A stretch of 64,000 bases of DNA from Aureobasidium sp. EXF-3400. Lineage: Eukaryota > Ascomycota > Dothideomycetes > Dothideales > Saccotheciaceae. Under the pieces are notes generated by a model. It made no database searches and was not told where the DNA came from. It saw only the letters and a program-made list of their open reading frames with translations. The translations under genes and the position numbers were made by a program. Location of the stretch: positions 1 through 64,000 of the forward strand of contig SWBL01000161.1 in assembly GCA_024195585.1 (NCBI GenBank), given 5' to 3'. The number at the start of each line of letters is the position of its first letter. Position 1 is the first letter of the stretch. Shown in pieces: positions 30,298 to 42,584 of this stretch.

Positions 30298-32506
30298 TCA
30301 CAACCCAGAATCAATCTGATCCACAATGGCCTGTCCGGTAAAAATACTCCAATCCCTACAACTCTGCGCCATAACCCCCGGAACATTCATATTCTTGATA
30401 TCATCCGGTCGTTCCAAAATACTAACATACAAGCCTGCAGACACATGCCAAGCAATATGGCAATGGAAAGGCCAAACGCCAGGATTGTCTTGGTCGATTT
30501 GGAGCACCACGTAAGCGGGTGTGTCTTTGTCTTTTGCGGCTTGCACCCACACGGTGTCGCGGCGTTGCGGGTTGGAAGGGTTGGTAATGGTGTTGTCCCA
30601 TTCGCCGAAGCCTTCTGCAAGGACGTAGCTAAAGAGTGAGAGGTTAGCAAGGAAGGTTGAAAAGAAGGGGAGGAAGAGAGAAACTCACATGTTGTGACCG
30701 TGCATGTGCATGGGATGGCCACCGAAGGAAAAGTAGTTGTACACTACGAGACGAACGGTTTTGTTGGAGCCGAAGTTCATGACGTGGTTCTCTTCGGGGA
30801 AGTCGAGGTTACCCAGTTTGGCTTCTAGGAGGATGGGATTGTTGTAGTCGCCTCTGAAACTGACATTGTTGACGAACCAGAGGTTGAAGTCGGTTTCGTT
30901 GGTGCGGTATTCGATGACTAAGTCTTCGGTGGTGGATGGGTTCGGGTCGGGTGTGATGGGGAAGAAAGGCTTGGTAACTGAAAGATCGTCGTTGTTACAG
31001 TAGGAAAGTTGGGTCGTGGTGACTGAGGATTTGGACGTGGGAATTGTGGTGTTGTCGGCGTTTTCGTAGTAAATGGCGGCGACAGCTTCATCAACAGTGC
31101 CGTCTGTCAATGAGCAATGCTTGATATTCGAGCGCATCCAGACGCTGTCTGTCGGCGAGCCATCAGCTTCGACGATGATGTCGGTACGTTGACCTATTAC
31201 TATATCAGTACCGCAGCCAAGAATGTCTACGTAGACAAAAAAAACACTCACCAACGCCAAGAGTGACCACAGAAACCTCATAGGGCTCGACTGGAACAAA
31301 GTCATTGGCGATCACAGTCATCTTGTGTCCATCAATTGAGAACTTTTGCATAGCTTCAGCGCTCATGTTGATCAATCGCAATCTATGCTTCTTGCCTGAG
31401 GTGAAGGGGAACTTGGAGACACCAGCATTGGCGGTGCAGTTGACATTTTCGTAGCAGGGGAAGTTCATCTTGCCGTTGATCAAGTTGTTGTTGGAAGCAG
31501 GTTGGGGAGTTTTGTCGGATGCTTTTGACATGGTTTGTTCGACAAGAGTGTAGTAGTCTTCGTGGTACCAGTCGCTCAAGATCACAGGTCCGAGGTCGAT
31601 ATCGTAGTCGACGTTCTTGGGACCATAGATGACCATAGCACCAGCTGCGCCGCCTGCGTACTGTGCACCTAATGCAAGATCAGTGATCGGATTTGATAGG
31701 AGTATTTGAGTCTAACATACTGAAGTGACTATGATACCAGCTCGTGCCGTATAGATCAGCCTGGAAGACGTATGTGAACGATTTGCCGGGAGCAATTGGA
31801 CACTGCATGATAGAAGGTACTCCATCAAACCATGGAGTAGCTTTCTGCAGCAGACCTGCGTGTTGTTAGCGAGTGAGCTCTTGGATTCACGAGTATGTTC
31901 TCACCATGCCAATGCAAAGATGTTCCTTCATCTAGCGAATTTGTGACGGTGACCGAAATCATGTCACCCTACAAATATTAGCCGTCATTGCGGGACAACA
32001 ACTTGAGAATAACTCACCCAATTAGCCTCGATAGTTGGACCAGGAAACTGGCCATTGACGAGGATACCATCCTTAAATATACCATCAGGGGCGATCCGTC
32101 CAGCGGAGATTTCAAAGTTGTAGTAACGAGTGACACCAGTGTTGGGGGTGGTGTTGTAATAATTTGTATTATTGGCCGTTGACTGGCCCCATGGGAACCC
32201 GAATGTAAGAGGGGTGCCGCCACCAGTAAGGAAAGGAGGCAGAGTAGGTGCGTCGAAGCTTCCAAGGGGAGAGTTGCCGTCTTGCTGATTCGCACCTAGA
32301 GCGTTCTGCAATGATTGCATTCCATTGGATACAAAAGCTGGACCGTGGAAGGATCCAGCATTAATTCCTCCTAGAACATTCTTGGGTGGCTGAGGAGCAG
32401 GAATGGCAAACGATGCCTTGTCTGGTTGGTAGATTGCGGCGAGGCCATTATCAGATAGAGGAGAAAAGGAAAAGGCGTGGAGAATCAGGCGGCCCCAGGA
32501 CACCAT
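30298..32506 (-). CDS. Laccase (multicopper oxidase, ascomycete type)
   Basis: Copper enzyme that oxidises phenols with reduction of O2 to water, in the secretory path or cell wall; roles in melanin formation or lignin chemistry are possible. Minus-strand exons 32506-32018, 31968-31905, 31855-31721, 31668-31252, 31193-30689 and 30628-30298 (introns 49-60 nt) give 646 aa. All four copper motifs are present: [17 protein letters not shown] and [12 protein letters not shown]. The last residues DSGL form the C-terminal plug known from ascomycete laccases. The cysteine of HCH carries the T1 copper; Leu is in the axial position. The N-terminus [20 protein letters not shown] is only moderately hydrophobic, so signal-peptide cleavage is uncertain, and the stretch before the first cupredoxin is long. 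Confidence 0.94.
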
Positions 32507-33680
32507 TGTGATAAAGAATGTTGCAAGAAGAGAATACCGAGATTAGAAAATAGCAGTCACAGACCACGGGTAAGAAAGAAAAGTGGACGTGAAAAAAGCA
32601 CGAAGCAGCGAAGGAGAAAAGGTTTTGTAGAGGAGATTGATACTTGAGCCTCTAACAATTATAGATATGGAGACGAAACTGATACAGATCTGTCACGATT
32701 GACCCACGCCCAGCATGCCTGCAGGGATACGATGGAGCTTTGATGATACTTCGTCCGAGCTCATCTCTCGAGGTCAGCACATGGCACGGCTCGGCAGCAT
32801 CTCTGGTTGGTGAACGGATCTCGGAAGGACTGATAGTCAGTGAAGAACTTACTCGCCCGAAACTGTGGAGTGTGTGGATACACAGCAAAAGGCATGGGCG
32901 TAGACGTTGCGTATGGTTCACGGGACGGAACAGTTTCAGAAGGAAATTTTGACATGTCATGAGCAAGTCCAAGAATTGCTGCTAACTTTTGAGGTACCTC
33001 AGTTTTCTTTTCACTGTCGGAGCAGGAGGAAGAGCTAAGGTTAAGAAGCATGGTAGATTGTAGTCCAGGCGCACATGGTATAGCAAGGAGACGAGGGCGA
33101 GGCAGTTTTGCAGTATGGCAAGATGACGATCGGAGTCGAGATAGATTTCCAAAAGGATGGACAGACTTTCCGAGGGAAGATGAGCGCTTCAAGACATTTT
33201 TAGAAAGTCCGAATGGTGAAACGCGACTTTTGTTTTGGCCGCCATGGCACTGTCGTTGAATGGGCATGCCACCTCTTAGTGCCCCAACATCGCTGCGGCC
33301 ATCAGAGGCCATTGTTAATCATAGCACCCTGGCTTCCCAGCCATCTCAAAAGATCGTTACTAGTACTGTCAAAGACATCACGTCATTGCACAAGAATGGC
33401 CACAATAAGATGATAAAAAGCTACTGTATGAGCACTTCAACTGTGCCATCATCTATGAACATGCCTTTCGTAAGCATGCTGTCAAAAAGCTAAACGCACC
33501 CCTTGTCCCAGTATAGACCAGCTCACCGGCTGACACACAAAACCTCCCACTCTGATAAAAATGCTGCTTCAACCATGACGCTTCAGTAGAACAGCAAATG
33601 CGGCATTGGAATATGTTGCCGAAGAAGAAAAAAAAAGCAAAGAAAGGTATTCAGTAGAGTCGTCGCGGACGTGGAGTGAT
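32507..33680. other. Intergenic region between laccase and rlf2
   Basis: This region is 1174 bp: laccase promoter on the left, rlf2 3' flank on the right, and one open frame (32761-33312, minus) that I list with low confidence. No repeat is recognised. Confidence 0.45.
32761..33312 (-). CDS. Doubtful hypothetical protein
   Basis: An ATG-started minus-strand frame of 183 aa, rich in Ser, Arg and Pro with scattered Cys, with no domain, signal peptide or membrane segment I can recognise. It ends 255 bp upstream of the laccase ATG. It may be chance. No conserved intron or neighbouring context supports it. Confidence 0.22.
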   Translation of the reverse strand: MASDGRSDVGALRGGMPIQRQCHGGQNKSRVSPFGLSKNVLKRSSSLGKSVHPFGNLSRLRSSSCHTAKLPRPRLLAIPCAPGLQSTMLLNLSSSSCSDSEKKTEVPQKLAAILGLAHDMSKFPSETVPSREPYATSTPMPFAVYPHTPQFRASKFFTDYQSFRDPFTNQRCCRAVPCADLER

Positions 33681-35641
33681 TTACGCGGCAACAGCCTTCC
33701 AGACTTTGTCCGCCTCGTGCTGGCCGACGCGAGCGAAACCAATTGACAATGTTGCTTTGATGGTGTCGTTGGTGTGCTTAGGGAACCTGTCAAGCTATTA
33801 GCATTTCCTTGATCACATCACATCACATCATGACATGACCACATACCTCTTCTTCAGAGCTTTGAGCAGATCGACCTTGGTGAGGTTGCTGCCGTCGACA
33901 GCGTCTTTGAATTCGTCTAATTCTGCTCCTTGCAGAGGTTTAGGAGCCGGCTTTGCAGCCTTTGTGGAGGCCACACTCATGATCGGTCCCTTCATACCAC
34001 TCGAGGCACCAATAATGGTCATAGTGTCGTTTGTGTTTGACCGTGGCATCAGAGGAGCCTTGGGTGGCTTCATCTTGCCGTCCAGCTGCATTTGACCACC
34101 ACTGGCCTTGGCAGCAACGACAGCTGGTACAGACGGAGTCTGCCAGTAGCTCGTTGAGAAGGGGTTGATGGAAGGCTTGGTAAGAGCTGCAAAGTGTCAA
34201 TACCACTCGACCAAAAGAAATGACACGAGACTTACGAATGAAGAAGTCGATCTTCATACTGTCAAGATCGACAGGAGATTCTTCACTTGAAGACTTGAAC
34301 ACGCCCTTAGCATCTTCCCAACATAGACCTGTGCTGACTGGCTTGAGGTCGCCAGTGATCATGTGCCGTTTGCTGTGGGCAGCATCGTCTTCCAAGAATT
34401 CATCCATCTCCTCTGCGTCGCCGACACTCTCCTCATCTTCCTCGCCATCAGAGCCGATGTCTTCTCCCTCTTCTGGCTCATCCCATTCAGCCTCGGAATC
34501 ATCGTCGTAGTTGGTATCTTCTCTGAGTTTGCTGAAGGGATTTTTGCGTAGTTTGGCGGCGTCAGTGGAAGGTATCTTCCGTGAGTATGTACCATAGTAG
34601 GCTGGTCTTACATCCTCGCCGAAGTGAAGATGACGGACGGTTAAGGAGTTAAGGAGGTCGGCCGGGCGATAGTGTTCGCCTGACTCGTCAGTCAGGTCGA
34701 TTGGAACTTGTGATGAGCCTTGTATTGACTCGATGACCTCCCGGGCTGTGGGTTGCCAGAGGCCGCGTGAACGGGTCCTCTCCTCTGCGAATAGGGACTT
34801 TAGACAGGATGTGGGAGATGCGGCGGCTGTGATGTGTTGAAGGACTTTGTCCATCTCTTCTTGTGAAACTTGCAACTCGTCGGAACTGAGGGCTGGAACG
34901 TAAGGGGCGCACTTGGTATGTGCCTTTAGTTGGAAAGGCAAGAAGGTCTTGCGGTAGTCGCTCTGGCTCTGTTGGGGGGACTTCTTTGGAGTTGGAGAGG
35001 TCATAGACACATCTGCGTCAACGGGTTGTGAGCTCGTACTGTTCTCGTTGACAGGAGGGGGTTGCACTGGCGTAGAGGCAGCTGGAGATTTGTGTGAGGA
35101 TGGCGTCTTGAAGAATGAAGCAATCTTGGGTTGTGCCTGGAGGAGGTTAGTATGCAGTCAACAGATAAGGAATACGAAAGCAACGAACGCGGACTTTCTT
35201 CTGCTTCTCCTCTTCCTCTCTAGCCTTCTTCAGATCCCTCTCGCGCTGCTTTGCTTCCTTTTCTTCATTCTTGCGACGCTTCTCCTCATCCTTCTTCTGT
35301 TTCTCCTCGTCTCTTTTCAACTTGAGTTCAGCTCTCTCCTTGTCTTTCTTCTCCTTCTCGACACGTCTCTCCTCCTTCTCGGCAGGTGTGTACTTTCTTC
35401 GTTTCTTTGGTGGAGCGTTAGGATCGGCGGGTTGGTCGTTCGTTCCCGACGGGGCACTGCTCAAGGCTGAACTGCTCGGTGCAGGACTCGTTTGACGAAC
35501 GGAATCTTTGTTGGCAGGACTAGCAGTGAGAGGTGGAGTGGGCACCTGACTCTCGGATTTGGAGACAGAAGTCTGGTCGTCGTCTGGCAATGAGCGTTTA
35601 CGCGAGAGGTCTGGTGATGAGATGTCGATTGGTTCCGCCAT
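33681..35641 (-). CDS. rlf2: Chromatin assembly factor 1 large subunit (Rlf2/Cac1/p150)
   Basis: Histone chaperone subunit that deposits H3-H4 behind replication forks through binding to PCNA. Minus-strand exons are 35641-35189, 35136-34236, 34186-33847 and 33786-33681 (introns 49-60 nt), 599 aa. A Ser/Pro/Thr-rich N-terminus is followed by the KER domain, a long Lys/Glu/Arg helix (about 95-150), then a PIP box QPKIASFF (153-160) that starts exactly after the first intron. An acidic ED region (YDDDSEAEWDEPEEGEDIG) follows within the conserved CAF1-A domain (KTFLPFQLKAH). A winged-helix-like tail ends FPKHTNDTIKATLS. The first donor is GTTCGT, unusual but frame-consistent. It is head-to-head with spo11 over 253 bp. 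The partner-like Hat2/Msi1 gene is 13 kb away in the same window. Confidence 0.92.
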
Positions 35642-35894
35642 AATTTGTGAAAGCCAGCGAGTTTGGCGAAGTGATGTGGTGTGGGAAGATTAGGGAGAGA
35701 GTATCAGATCGGTTAGAGTTCATTCGGAGTAGGCACAGGTCAATGCCTTGTGAAGCACGAGGGTGTTGGAATCGAGAAAGAGCGAGGCTAGACGACGCGT
35801 CGCAACCGCGATCAATTTGCCAAGCCTCGCTCCACCTTCCCCGCCAACTCGCACTCGAGCCTTGCACTTCCGTCAACAAACCCTGAGAGACCGG
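35642..35894. promoter_or_regulatory. Shared promoter of rlf2 and spo11
   Basis: These 253 bp separate two divergent start codons, a replication-linked chaperone gene and a meiotic gene. I see no recognisable meiotic or cell-cycle element. Confidence 0.5.
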
Positions 35895-37383
35895 ATGTCC
35901 TCTCTTCTTTCATACTGCAATGCAGTCATGAACGCAATGGAGGACGAAATCGATCTTGATATGCTCTTCCACGATGGTACAGAACCTTCTGGCAGTCAAG
36001 ATACTTCCCACTCCGACGGCCCTCAACTCAGCCGCTCGAGCAAGCATCACGACGTAATCATGCGCATCGAAGCAGTCTTTGAGACCGTAGCAGACGCTCT
36101 TCTCAACGAAAGAGCCCATGTTACAATCTCGCTTACCTCTGTATCTTCTGACACACTGCAAGATCCATCTGTCCGACCTCGTAAAGCACTTTTTACTTTT
36201 CCTGGGAAGACTGCTAATGACGCCTGGAGATTCTGTTGGTGACATTGCAAATAAGAACCCACGCAAATTGAGAGCTGACATCTAGACAGCTGTCATCATC
36301 CGACTTCTCGAAATCATACACGAATCACTCTCGGACCGTGTCATCCTGACTAAGCGGCATGTGAGGTGAGACTGACTACAAGAGGCTCCAGTCTGACACC
36401 TGCTCGTAGCGATCTATATTATCGCGATCCGGACTTGTTTGGCAGGCAGTCCACTGTAGACCGATACGTTGATCATATTGCTGCCGCCTTCTCATTGCCT
36501 AGGTCGTGTCTCAATGTGGTTCGCATACCGATATCACGAGTAATTGCAACATACTAAAATTCGCAGACTGCTGGAGTGAAGGGCCTCATGGCCGGCGCCG
36601 TTGTGGTACATCGGCGAGACGGTTCCAAAATCGACCTCACCACTGTGCAAAGCAGCATTCTCATACCAAACATGGAAGAGGTTCTGTCCGTGGATCTGAG
36701 CCGGGTCAGATGGGTGCTTGTTGTTGAGAAAGAGGTAAGATCGTTGTCCTGGTTCTAAATTGATAGGTGATTGAACCTGCTCCAGGCTGCGTTCAAATCA
36801 ATCATCTCGTCTCAAGAATGGCAAGAAATGATGTGGCACGCTGTTCTCGTCACTGTGAGTCCGCAGCTCAAAGCTTTCAAGCCGTCAATCTGATGAGGTC
36901 GGTTAGGGTAAAGGATATCCAGACATAGCGACAAGAGCAATGACTCGCTTCATGACGGTAGCTTCACCTCAGAATGGCTTTGCGGAACCTCCAGTATTTG
37001 GCCTTGTGGATTACGACCCAGACGGTCTGGCGATATTACACACGTACAAGCACGGTTCCAAGAAGATGTCCGAAGATAACGCCGCGCTAATCGTTCCGAG
37101 GATTCAATGGCTAGGCCTACACGGTCGAGCCATCACAGATATAGACCATACCAATCGTAACCAGGGATTGATGACTTTGACGTCGAGAGATCGTCACAAG
37201 GCAAGGAAAATGCTTGAATGGGAGCAGAACGCCAGCTCTGATCAAGGGCCACAATGGTGTCGAGAATTGCAGGTAATGCTGATGCTGAACCTCAAGGCAG
37301 AAATGCAGATTGTCGATTCTGATTCATCTGGCCTGATAAACATGATCAAGAGCGCTGCATACGAGGATAGTTCATGTGATTGA
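35895..37383 (+). CDS. spo11: Meiotic DNA double-strand-break protein Spo11/Rec12
   Basis: Topoisomerase VI A-like transesterase that starts meiotic recombination by cutting DNA. Six exons (35895-36234, 36290-36365, 36410-36518, 36567-36734, 36786-36854, 36907-37383) close to 412 aa, a normal length. The catalytic tyrosine pair is Y142-Y143 in DLYYRDPDLF, assembled across the exon 2/3 junction. The Toprim metal ligands are Glu in VVEKE (end of exon 4) and the DxD in VDYDPDG. GKGYPDIATRAMTRF precedes the DYDPDG. WRFSVIIRLLEIIHE is the family helix before the tyrosine. Two donors are GTTNGN types. The ATG at 35895 is in frame with a second at 35928; the first is chosen. Its presence with all key residues suggests the organism keeps a meiotic gene, though expression is unknown. 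Confidence 0.93.
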
Positions 37384-38132
37384 TGGGTCAGGTTTCATTG
37401 AGCTAGCTACGTTGCTAAGTTGTCGTACGACGAGAAGGAACATAGCATAGCCTACAGTACGATGTCCGTCCCGAAGAATGCTGACTATGCTATATTCCCA
37501 CCAAACAACTGACTATTTCCTACATGGTCTAGAAGATTGTGGGGCGGCTCAGCTGTATTATAAATTCCCATAAGCGCATGTGATCTTGTTTCACATTGCT
37601 CCGTTTGTGATGTTCATGCAAGGCCAATCCTAGCAGATCCACTTTCACTGGACGGATGACACTCCATTGCACAAACTGGAAAACCCGTCAACCAAACACG
37701 CCCAATCATTCGGCATGACGCGGCCTTGTGACGGAGAACACGTCGGAGAAGAACATGCGCTTTCAAGTCGCATTGCATTCATGTGCGGCGCCAATGGCAG
37801 AATTAGGTGTCGGCGAGGGGTGATTGCTTCTCCGCGATAGTGGACTAGTGGTTCCGGACTGGAGGTGCAGCGCTGCACGTCGAGACCACTAACACAGCTT
37901 GCGGTTCCGAAGTGATACAACAGCTCATTATATCAGATCAAAGTATTACCTGGACGTGTTATGATTTGCCGCCTCGTGCGCGCGAAGGCAGCTGTAAGAC
38001 GAAGGGTGTGCGGGTGGTGTGTCCCATCCGGGTTGTCCAAAACCTGAGGGCCGTCTTTTCGCCCTTCTATAATACAGCTTGAAAGTCACCTACAACTTCG
38101 CTAGATTCCAGCAATTTCTCACTTCTTTCAAG
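37384..38132. other. Intergenic region
   Basis: This region is 749 bp with no supported gene. It holds the spo11 3' end and the promoter of the secreted protein starting at 38133; a TATAA-like CTATAATACAG lies at about 38067. Confidence 0.45.
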
Positions 38133-39077
38133 ATGCAGCAAGTTTTTCTATTAATCATGGCGTTGCTATCTGTGACGGCCAATGCAGCAAGCTGTCAGCT
38201 TTCAGCTTATTCATGCCTCGCCTCGAATTCTGCTGCTTATGCATACTGTACCTCAGCACTCGGCGTTGCAACAGAAGCAGTCGTTACCTCTGTGGATATT
38301 ATATCAAGAACTAAGACCCTCTCGGATGTGCCTATTAGCACGGTCACTATCACGTCAACTGAATCAATCGTCTCCAAGAGCACTACGACAAGGTTCACGA
38401 CATCATCTGCAAAAGCAACTGGCAGACGACGTAGGGTGAGATCATCATGCGATACAGCCGAGAATATTCTATCTGGGATGGACAAGTCAGAGTTGTCAGA
38501 AGCCTGCTCTTGTATTGGAGCACTGCCGTCTGTTGAAGCAGCTCTGCTGGAGGTAGCACCATCGACCACGACACTAACCGGCGAAATATGGTTCACTGTG
38601 GCCCCTGAAGTCACGACCTCAATCACACAGACTATATCGACACTATCTGTCTCAACAGTCGAGATGGCAGCACCTTCATTCACTCAGATCTGGGGACCGA
38701 AAGCTGGCTGTGACGATATAGGCATGAAGTCGGTGCAAACGTTCATGCTTTCAACTCTGAACGAGTCTCAAGTCACTGATACTTGCAAAAGTACCTGCTT
38801 AGGTATGTTATCCGAATAGGGTTTGGCGATGAAAGATAGGTATTGACGAAGATCAGAAACACCAGACTGTATGTTCCTATACGTCCAGTTGACCTATCCA
38901 GCAAACAACTTCTGGAACTGCTACTACAACAACCATACCTTTAACGAGAAGAAGGATCTCAACTGTAGCAAAGACACTTCGATATGGGGCATAGCTAAAG
39001 GTCACAGGTAAGTTGTTTAATGATGGCGAAAAGCAAGAGCATTAGCTGATATGATCAGTGTCGTTGGACGAGTTTGA
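38133..39077 (+). CDS. Secreted Cys-rich, Ser/Thr-rich protein of unknown function
   Basis: I do not recognise the family. Exons 38133-38802, 38857-39007 and 39059-39077 give 279 aa. A signal peptide is obvious (MQQVFLLIMALLSVTANA). The mature protein has a Cys cluster (SCQLSAYSC, AYC), a Ser/Thr/Val-rich middle likely to be O-glycosylated, a basic RRRRVR patch, then ACSC, GC, DTCKSTC, PDC and two NC motifs. The second exon is predicted from a GTATGT donor and a TTGACG branch; its frame, ANNFWNCYYNNHTF, is strongly protein-like. If the first intron is not spliced the protein stops at LSE (38819). The last exon is only 19 nt, so the C-terminus is the least certain part. No GPI signal is seen. 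Confidence 0.6.
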
Positions 39078-39371
39078 ACCTGGTGCATGAAGAGGGTTCG
39101 TGTATCAAGAGCATGAGTAGCTGGACTACTGAGACCAAATGTAGTCTGTGAAGGTTTTGTTGAAAGTGATGGAGCAAATGGGATAGGGTGATGAGGAAAA
39201 GGTTGGCGAACAACCCCAGATTCTTGACACGGACCCCTTTGTTCTGGATCGAGCCAATGACGCGGATTTAACGGCAGGCCATGTGTTTCGTAGCAATCTG
39301 AAATAGCAATCCAATTCCCATTCAACAAGACTTTCCTATGTCTGCAGACTCTCGACAGCGACGCGCTCAGT

Positions 39372-42153
39372 ATGGATGACCTTTTGAACACGGACTGGAC
39401 CGCTGCGGCGCCTGCAGCCAAGCAGAACGCCCCGCGGCCAGCCTTTGGCATGCCCATGTCCATCCCTAGTGCCCCCTCGAGCTCGCGTGCCAGTCCAGCT
39501 CCTTCACCCTTTGCCAACAACCTGCCTGCTGCCAAAGCTCCGTCAAAAACCGCATCACCCGCCAACGACATCTTTGCCAACCTCGTGTCCACGAATGCGA
39601 ACAAGAACCAGGGCAATCTAAGCCTACTAGAACGCCAGAAACAGCTGCAGCAAGACAAGATCAAGCAGGAGCAGCAACAGCGTCAGAAATATGCCCAGCA
39701 GTACGGAAACGAGGCAAACTTCTGGGACAATCTGGGCAGTGGAAAAGCGACGCCTCAGTCAACAACGATACAGCACGTCGCGCCCCCTGCTGAGCACGAC
39801 GAGGATGATCTGCTAGCTGCATTCAACTCAGCTGCCCCGGTTGACAAGTCTTCCCACTTCCCTGTACCTGCAGCTTCTACTGCCGCCAGTGGTCGTAATA
39901 CTCCGGCCGTTGCAAACCAGTCCAACTCCACTTCTCTACTCGCAGATGACGACGATGATCCCTTTGGTTTGGGAGCAGTCCCTCAACGAAAACCCAGTCC
40001 ATACCAGCCTCCTCAACCAACTACAAATGATGACGATGACGATATTCTGGGAGACCTTGGGAAGCCTGTGACTGCCAACCCACCCCGTCGCGAACCTCCT
40101 AGACGCGAGCCCGTCGATGAAGCCTTTGCTGTTAATGCCCGTCGCTCTCCGCCTTCGTCTGATCCTCTCGACCGCCCCATAGCTGAACTCGTCGATATGG
40201 GCTTTCCAGCTGACAAGTCAAGAGCCGCCCTTCAAGAGACGGGAGGTGATGTACAATTGGCTGTAGGATGGTTGCTCAACCAGGCACATCAAGAATCAAG
40301 AGAGAAGACACAAAATCGTGTTGGTGGCGCCCGTGCTAGTCCAGCCCCTCAACCTCGTGATGAACCGCGGCGTGGCAGAGGCCCTGACGATGCTTCGGTA
40401 CCTGCTTGGATGCGACAAGAAGCACGCCCGAGTTCCAATCAACGCAAACAAGACAATGGCACGCCTTCCTCGGAAAGAGACGTAGCCGCATATGCGCAAG
40501 AATTTGGCACATCATTCCTCAAATCTGCAGGTTCTCTCTGGAAGACTGGACAGAAAAACTTCAAAAAGGCTGTTGCTGAGTTCCAGCAGCCTGAGGGTGA
40601 CCCAAACACACCCAAGTGGATGAGGGACGCAAGTGCTGACAGAGCATCTGCTCGGCCTGGACGCTCCTCAACGCCTCGTGCAGCTGCACCTGCTCAGACT
40701 GCCGATGAAATGACAAACGAGGCAATGCTTTTGGAAGCGAGGGACGAAAGGCCACGACCAACAAATTCGCGTACACCCGAGCTTCGCGAACCTATATCTA
40801 GACCTGATTCTAGGGTCCGATCGCCTGCTCAAGACCTGCCTCTTCGAACCCAACCTCCGTCACGTTTTGCACAGCAAGCACATCCTCCACAAGCTCAGCG
40901 CCCCAACGGCAAAGTTAGTCGCTTTGACGTCGAAGAAGAGTCATCACAGGCATATGTCAGCTCCGCAAGACGAAGAAACCCCGCCAAACCAGAACCTCAG
41001 CCAGAGCCTGAGGTCGATCTGTTCAGCCCAGCACCTGTTCAATCAACTCCACAACCCGCACCTGCGAGAACAACTCCTGCTCCTCGTGCTGTTCCAGCCA
41101 AAGCTTCCACACCAGTACCTCAAGCTCCACGACCCAGAGCGCCTCCACGAAACATCCCTGCTATTTCTCCATCCGCACTCTCGACATCCAGCAGTCATCG
41201 CCGTGCAGGCACTGAAGCCTTCAAAAGGGGAGACTTCGATGCTGCACATACTTCATATTCTGCTGCACTTACACCGCTGCCGTCCACTCATCCTCTGATC
41301 ATTATCGTGCTCTCAAACAGAGCATTGACAGCCATTAAGACTGGTGATCCCAAAGCTGCAGTTGTTGATGCAGACCGTGTTCTGGAGCTTATCGGCATCG
41401 GCAAAGGTGAAAACGAGAAGATTGATCTCGGCGGCGGCGAAGGCGAGAAAGACATGAAAGAGTTCTACGGCAAAGCACTCATGCGCAAAGCCGAAGCACT
41501 AGAGAATATGGAGAAATGGTCTGACGCAGCTATGGTCTGGAAAGATGCCATCGCAGCTGGTGTGGGTGGGGCCGTAAGTCTGAGAGCTCGCGATCGTTGC
41601 GAAAAAGCCGCCACAGGTGGTACATCAAGACCTGCTCCTTCAAAGCCTAGACCTACGCCAGCTGCCGCGAAGGCACCAGCAGGAAAACTACAGCAACCTA
41701 AACGTCCTGCAATCTCGCAAGTCCAATCGCAAGAAGCAGTACGCAAGCTGCGTGAAGCGAATGCCGCAGCCGATAGAGCCGATGATGAGAAGTTCGCCCT
41801 TTCGGACCAAGTCGAAGCTAAAGTCACTGCATGGAAAGGTGGTAAAGCTGACAACTTGCGTGCTCTTCTGGGAAGCTTGGATACCGTGCTTTGGCCCGAA
41901 GCAGGATGGAAGAAGGTCAACATGAGTGACTTGATCATGCCCAACAAGGTCAAGATCGTGTACATGAAGGCAATTGCCAAGGTTCATCCTGACAAGGTAT
42001 GTTATGCAAACTTCTCCTTGCACTTGTATGGACGCTAACATCGGTGAACAGATCCCACAGTCGGCCACGACTGAGCAGAAGATGATTAGTGGGTCAGTGT
42101 TCAGTACCTTGAATGAGGCTTGGGATAAGTTTAAGAAGGATAATGGTTTGTAA
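39372..42153 (+). CDS. swa2: Auxilin-like clathrin uncoating factor (Swa2)
   Basis: J-domain co-chaperone that recruits Hsp70 to strip clathrin from vesicles. Exons 39372-41996 and 42052-42153 (55 nt intron) give 908 aa. Residues 1-260 are a disordered, Pro/Ala/Ser/Gln-rich clathrin-binding region with DDLL/DDDDDPFG-type motifs. A UBA domain lies at about 267-310 (ELVDMGFPADKSRAALQETG). A Pro/Arg-rich linker follows. TPR repeats lie at about 610-750 (AFKRGDFDAAHTSYSAALTP). The J domain is at about 810-908, with the HPDK catalytic motif at about 871 at the end of exon 1. The order UBA-TPR-J is that of yeast Swa2. The intron separates HPD from the last J helix (STLNEAWDKFKKDNG). Confidence 0.93.
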
Positions 42154-42584
42154 TGAACAAATCAGCTAGGTATAGCCATATCGATACTCTGGAATCACCA
42201 ATATTTTGAACAACAGCAAAGAGGCCCCTCGGAGCCAGTGGCACCATAGCATGGCGGTCGAGAGTATGATCATGCTTCACCAAAGGATACGCCTGCTTCG
42301 AAGACGCATTCTCCGGAAGCCATACTGTGTGTCCAAAGAAACACGGGATCTTTGTTGACGTTAGACTTGGTGAGTAAGTATTGTATGAAGTTCAGCACTA
42401 TTTGAGCAAGTTTGCGGATAGTCCCCCATCGAGATATTTGCGATTGGGAGCGACTTCCGTATGTGACTCATGTCATGGATATGTATTTGAACAAGATCGA
42501 TGATTCTAATCTCTGACCTTCCATCCTCATCTAATTCAGCTTCAGAAACAAAAAGTGTTTTTCTGACCAACCACACCCACAACC
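42154..42584. other. Intergenic region
   Basis: This region is 431 bp between swa2 and the BTB gene, both plus strand. Nothing specific is recognised. Confidence 0.45.
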
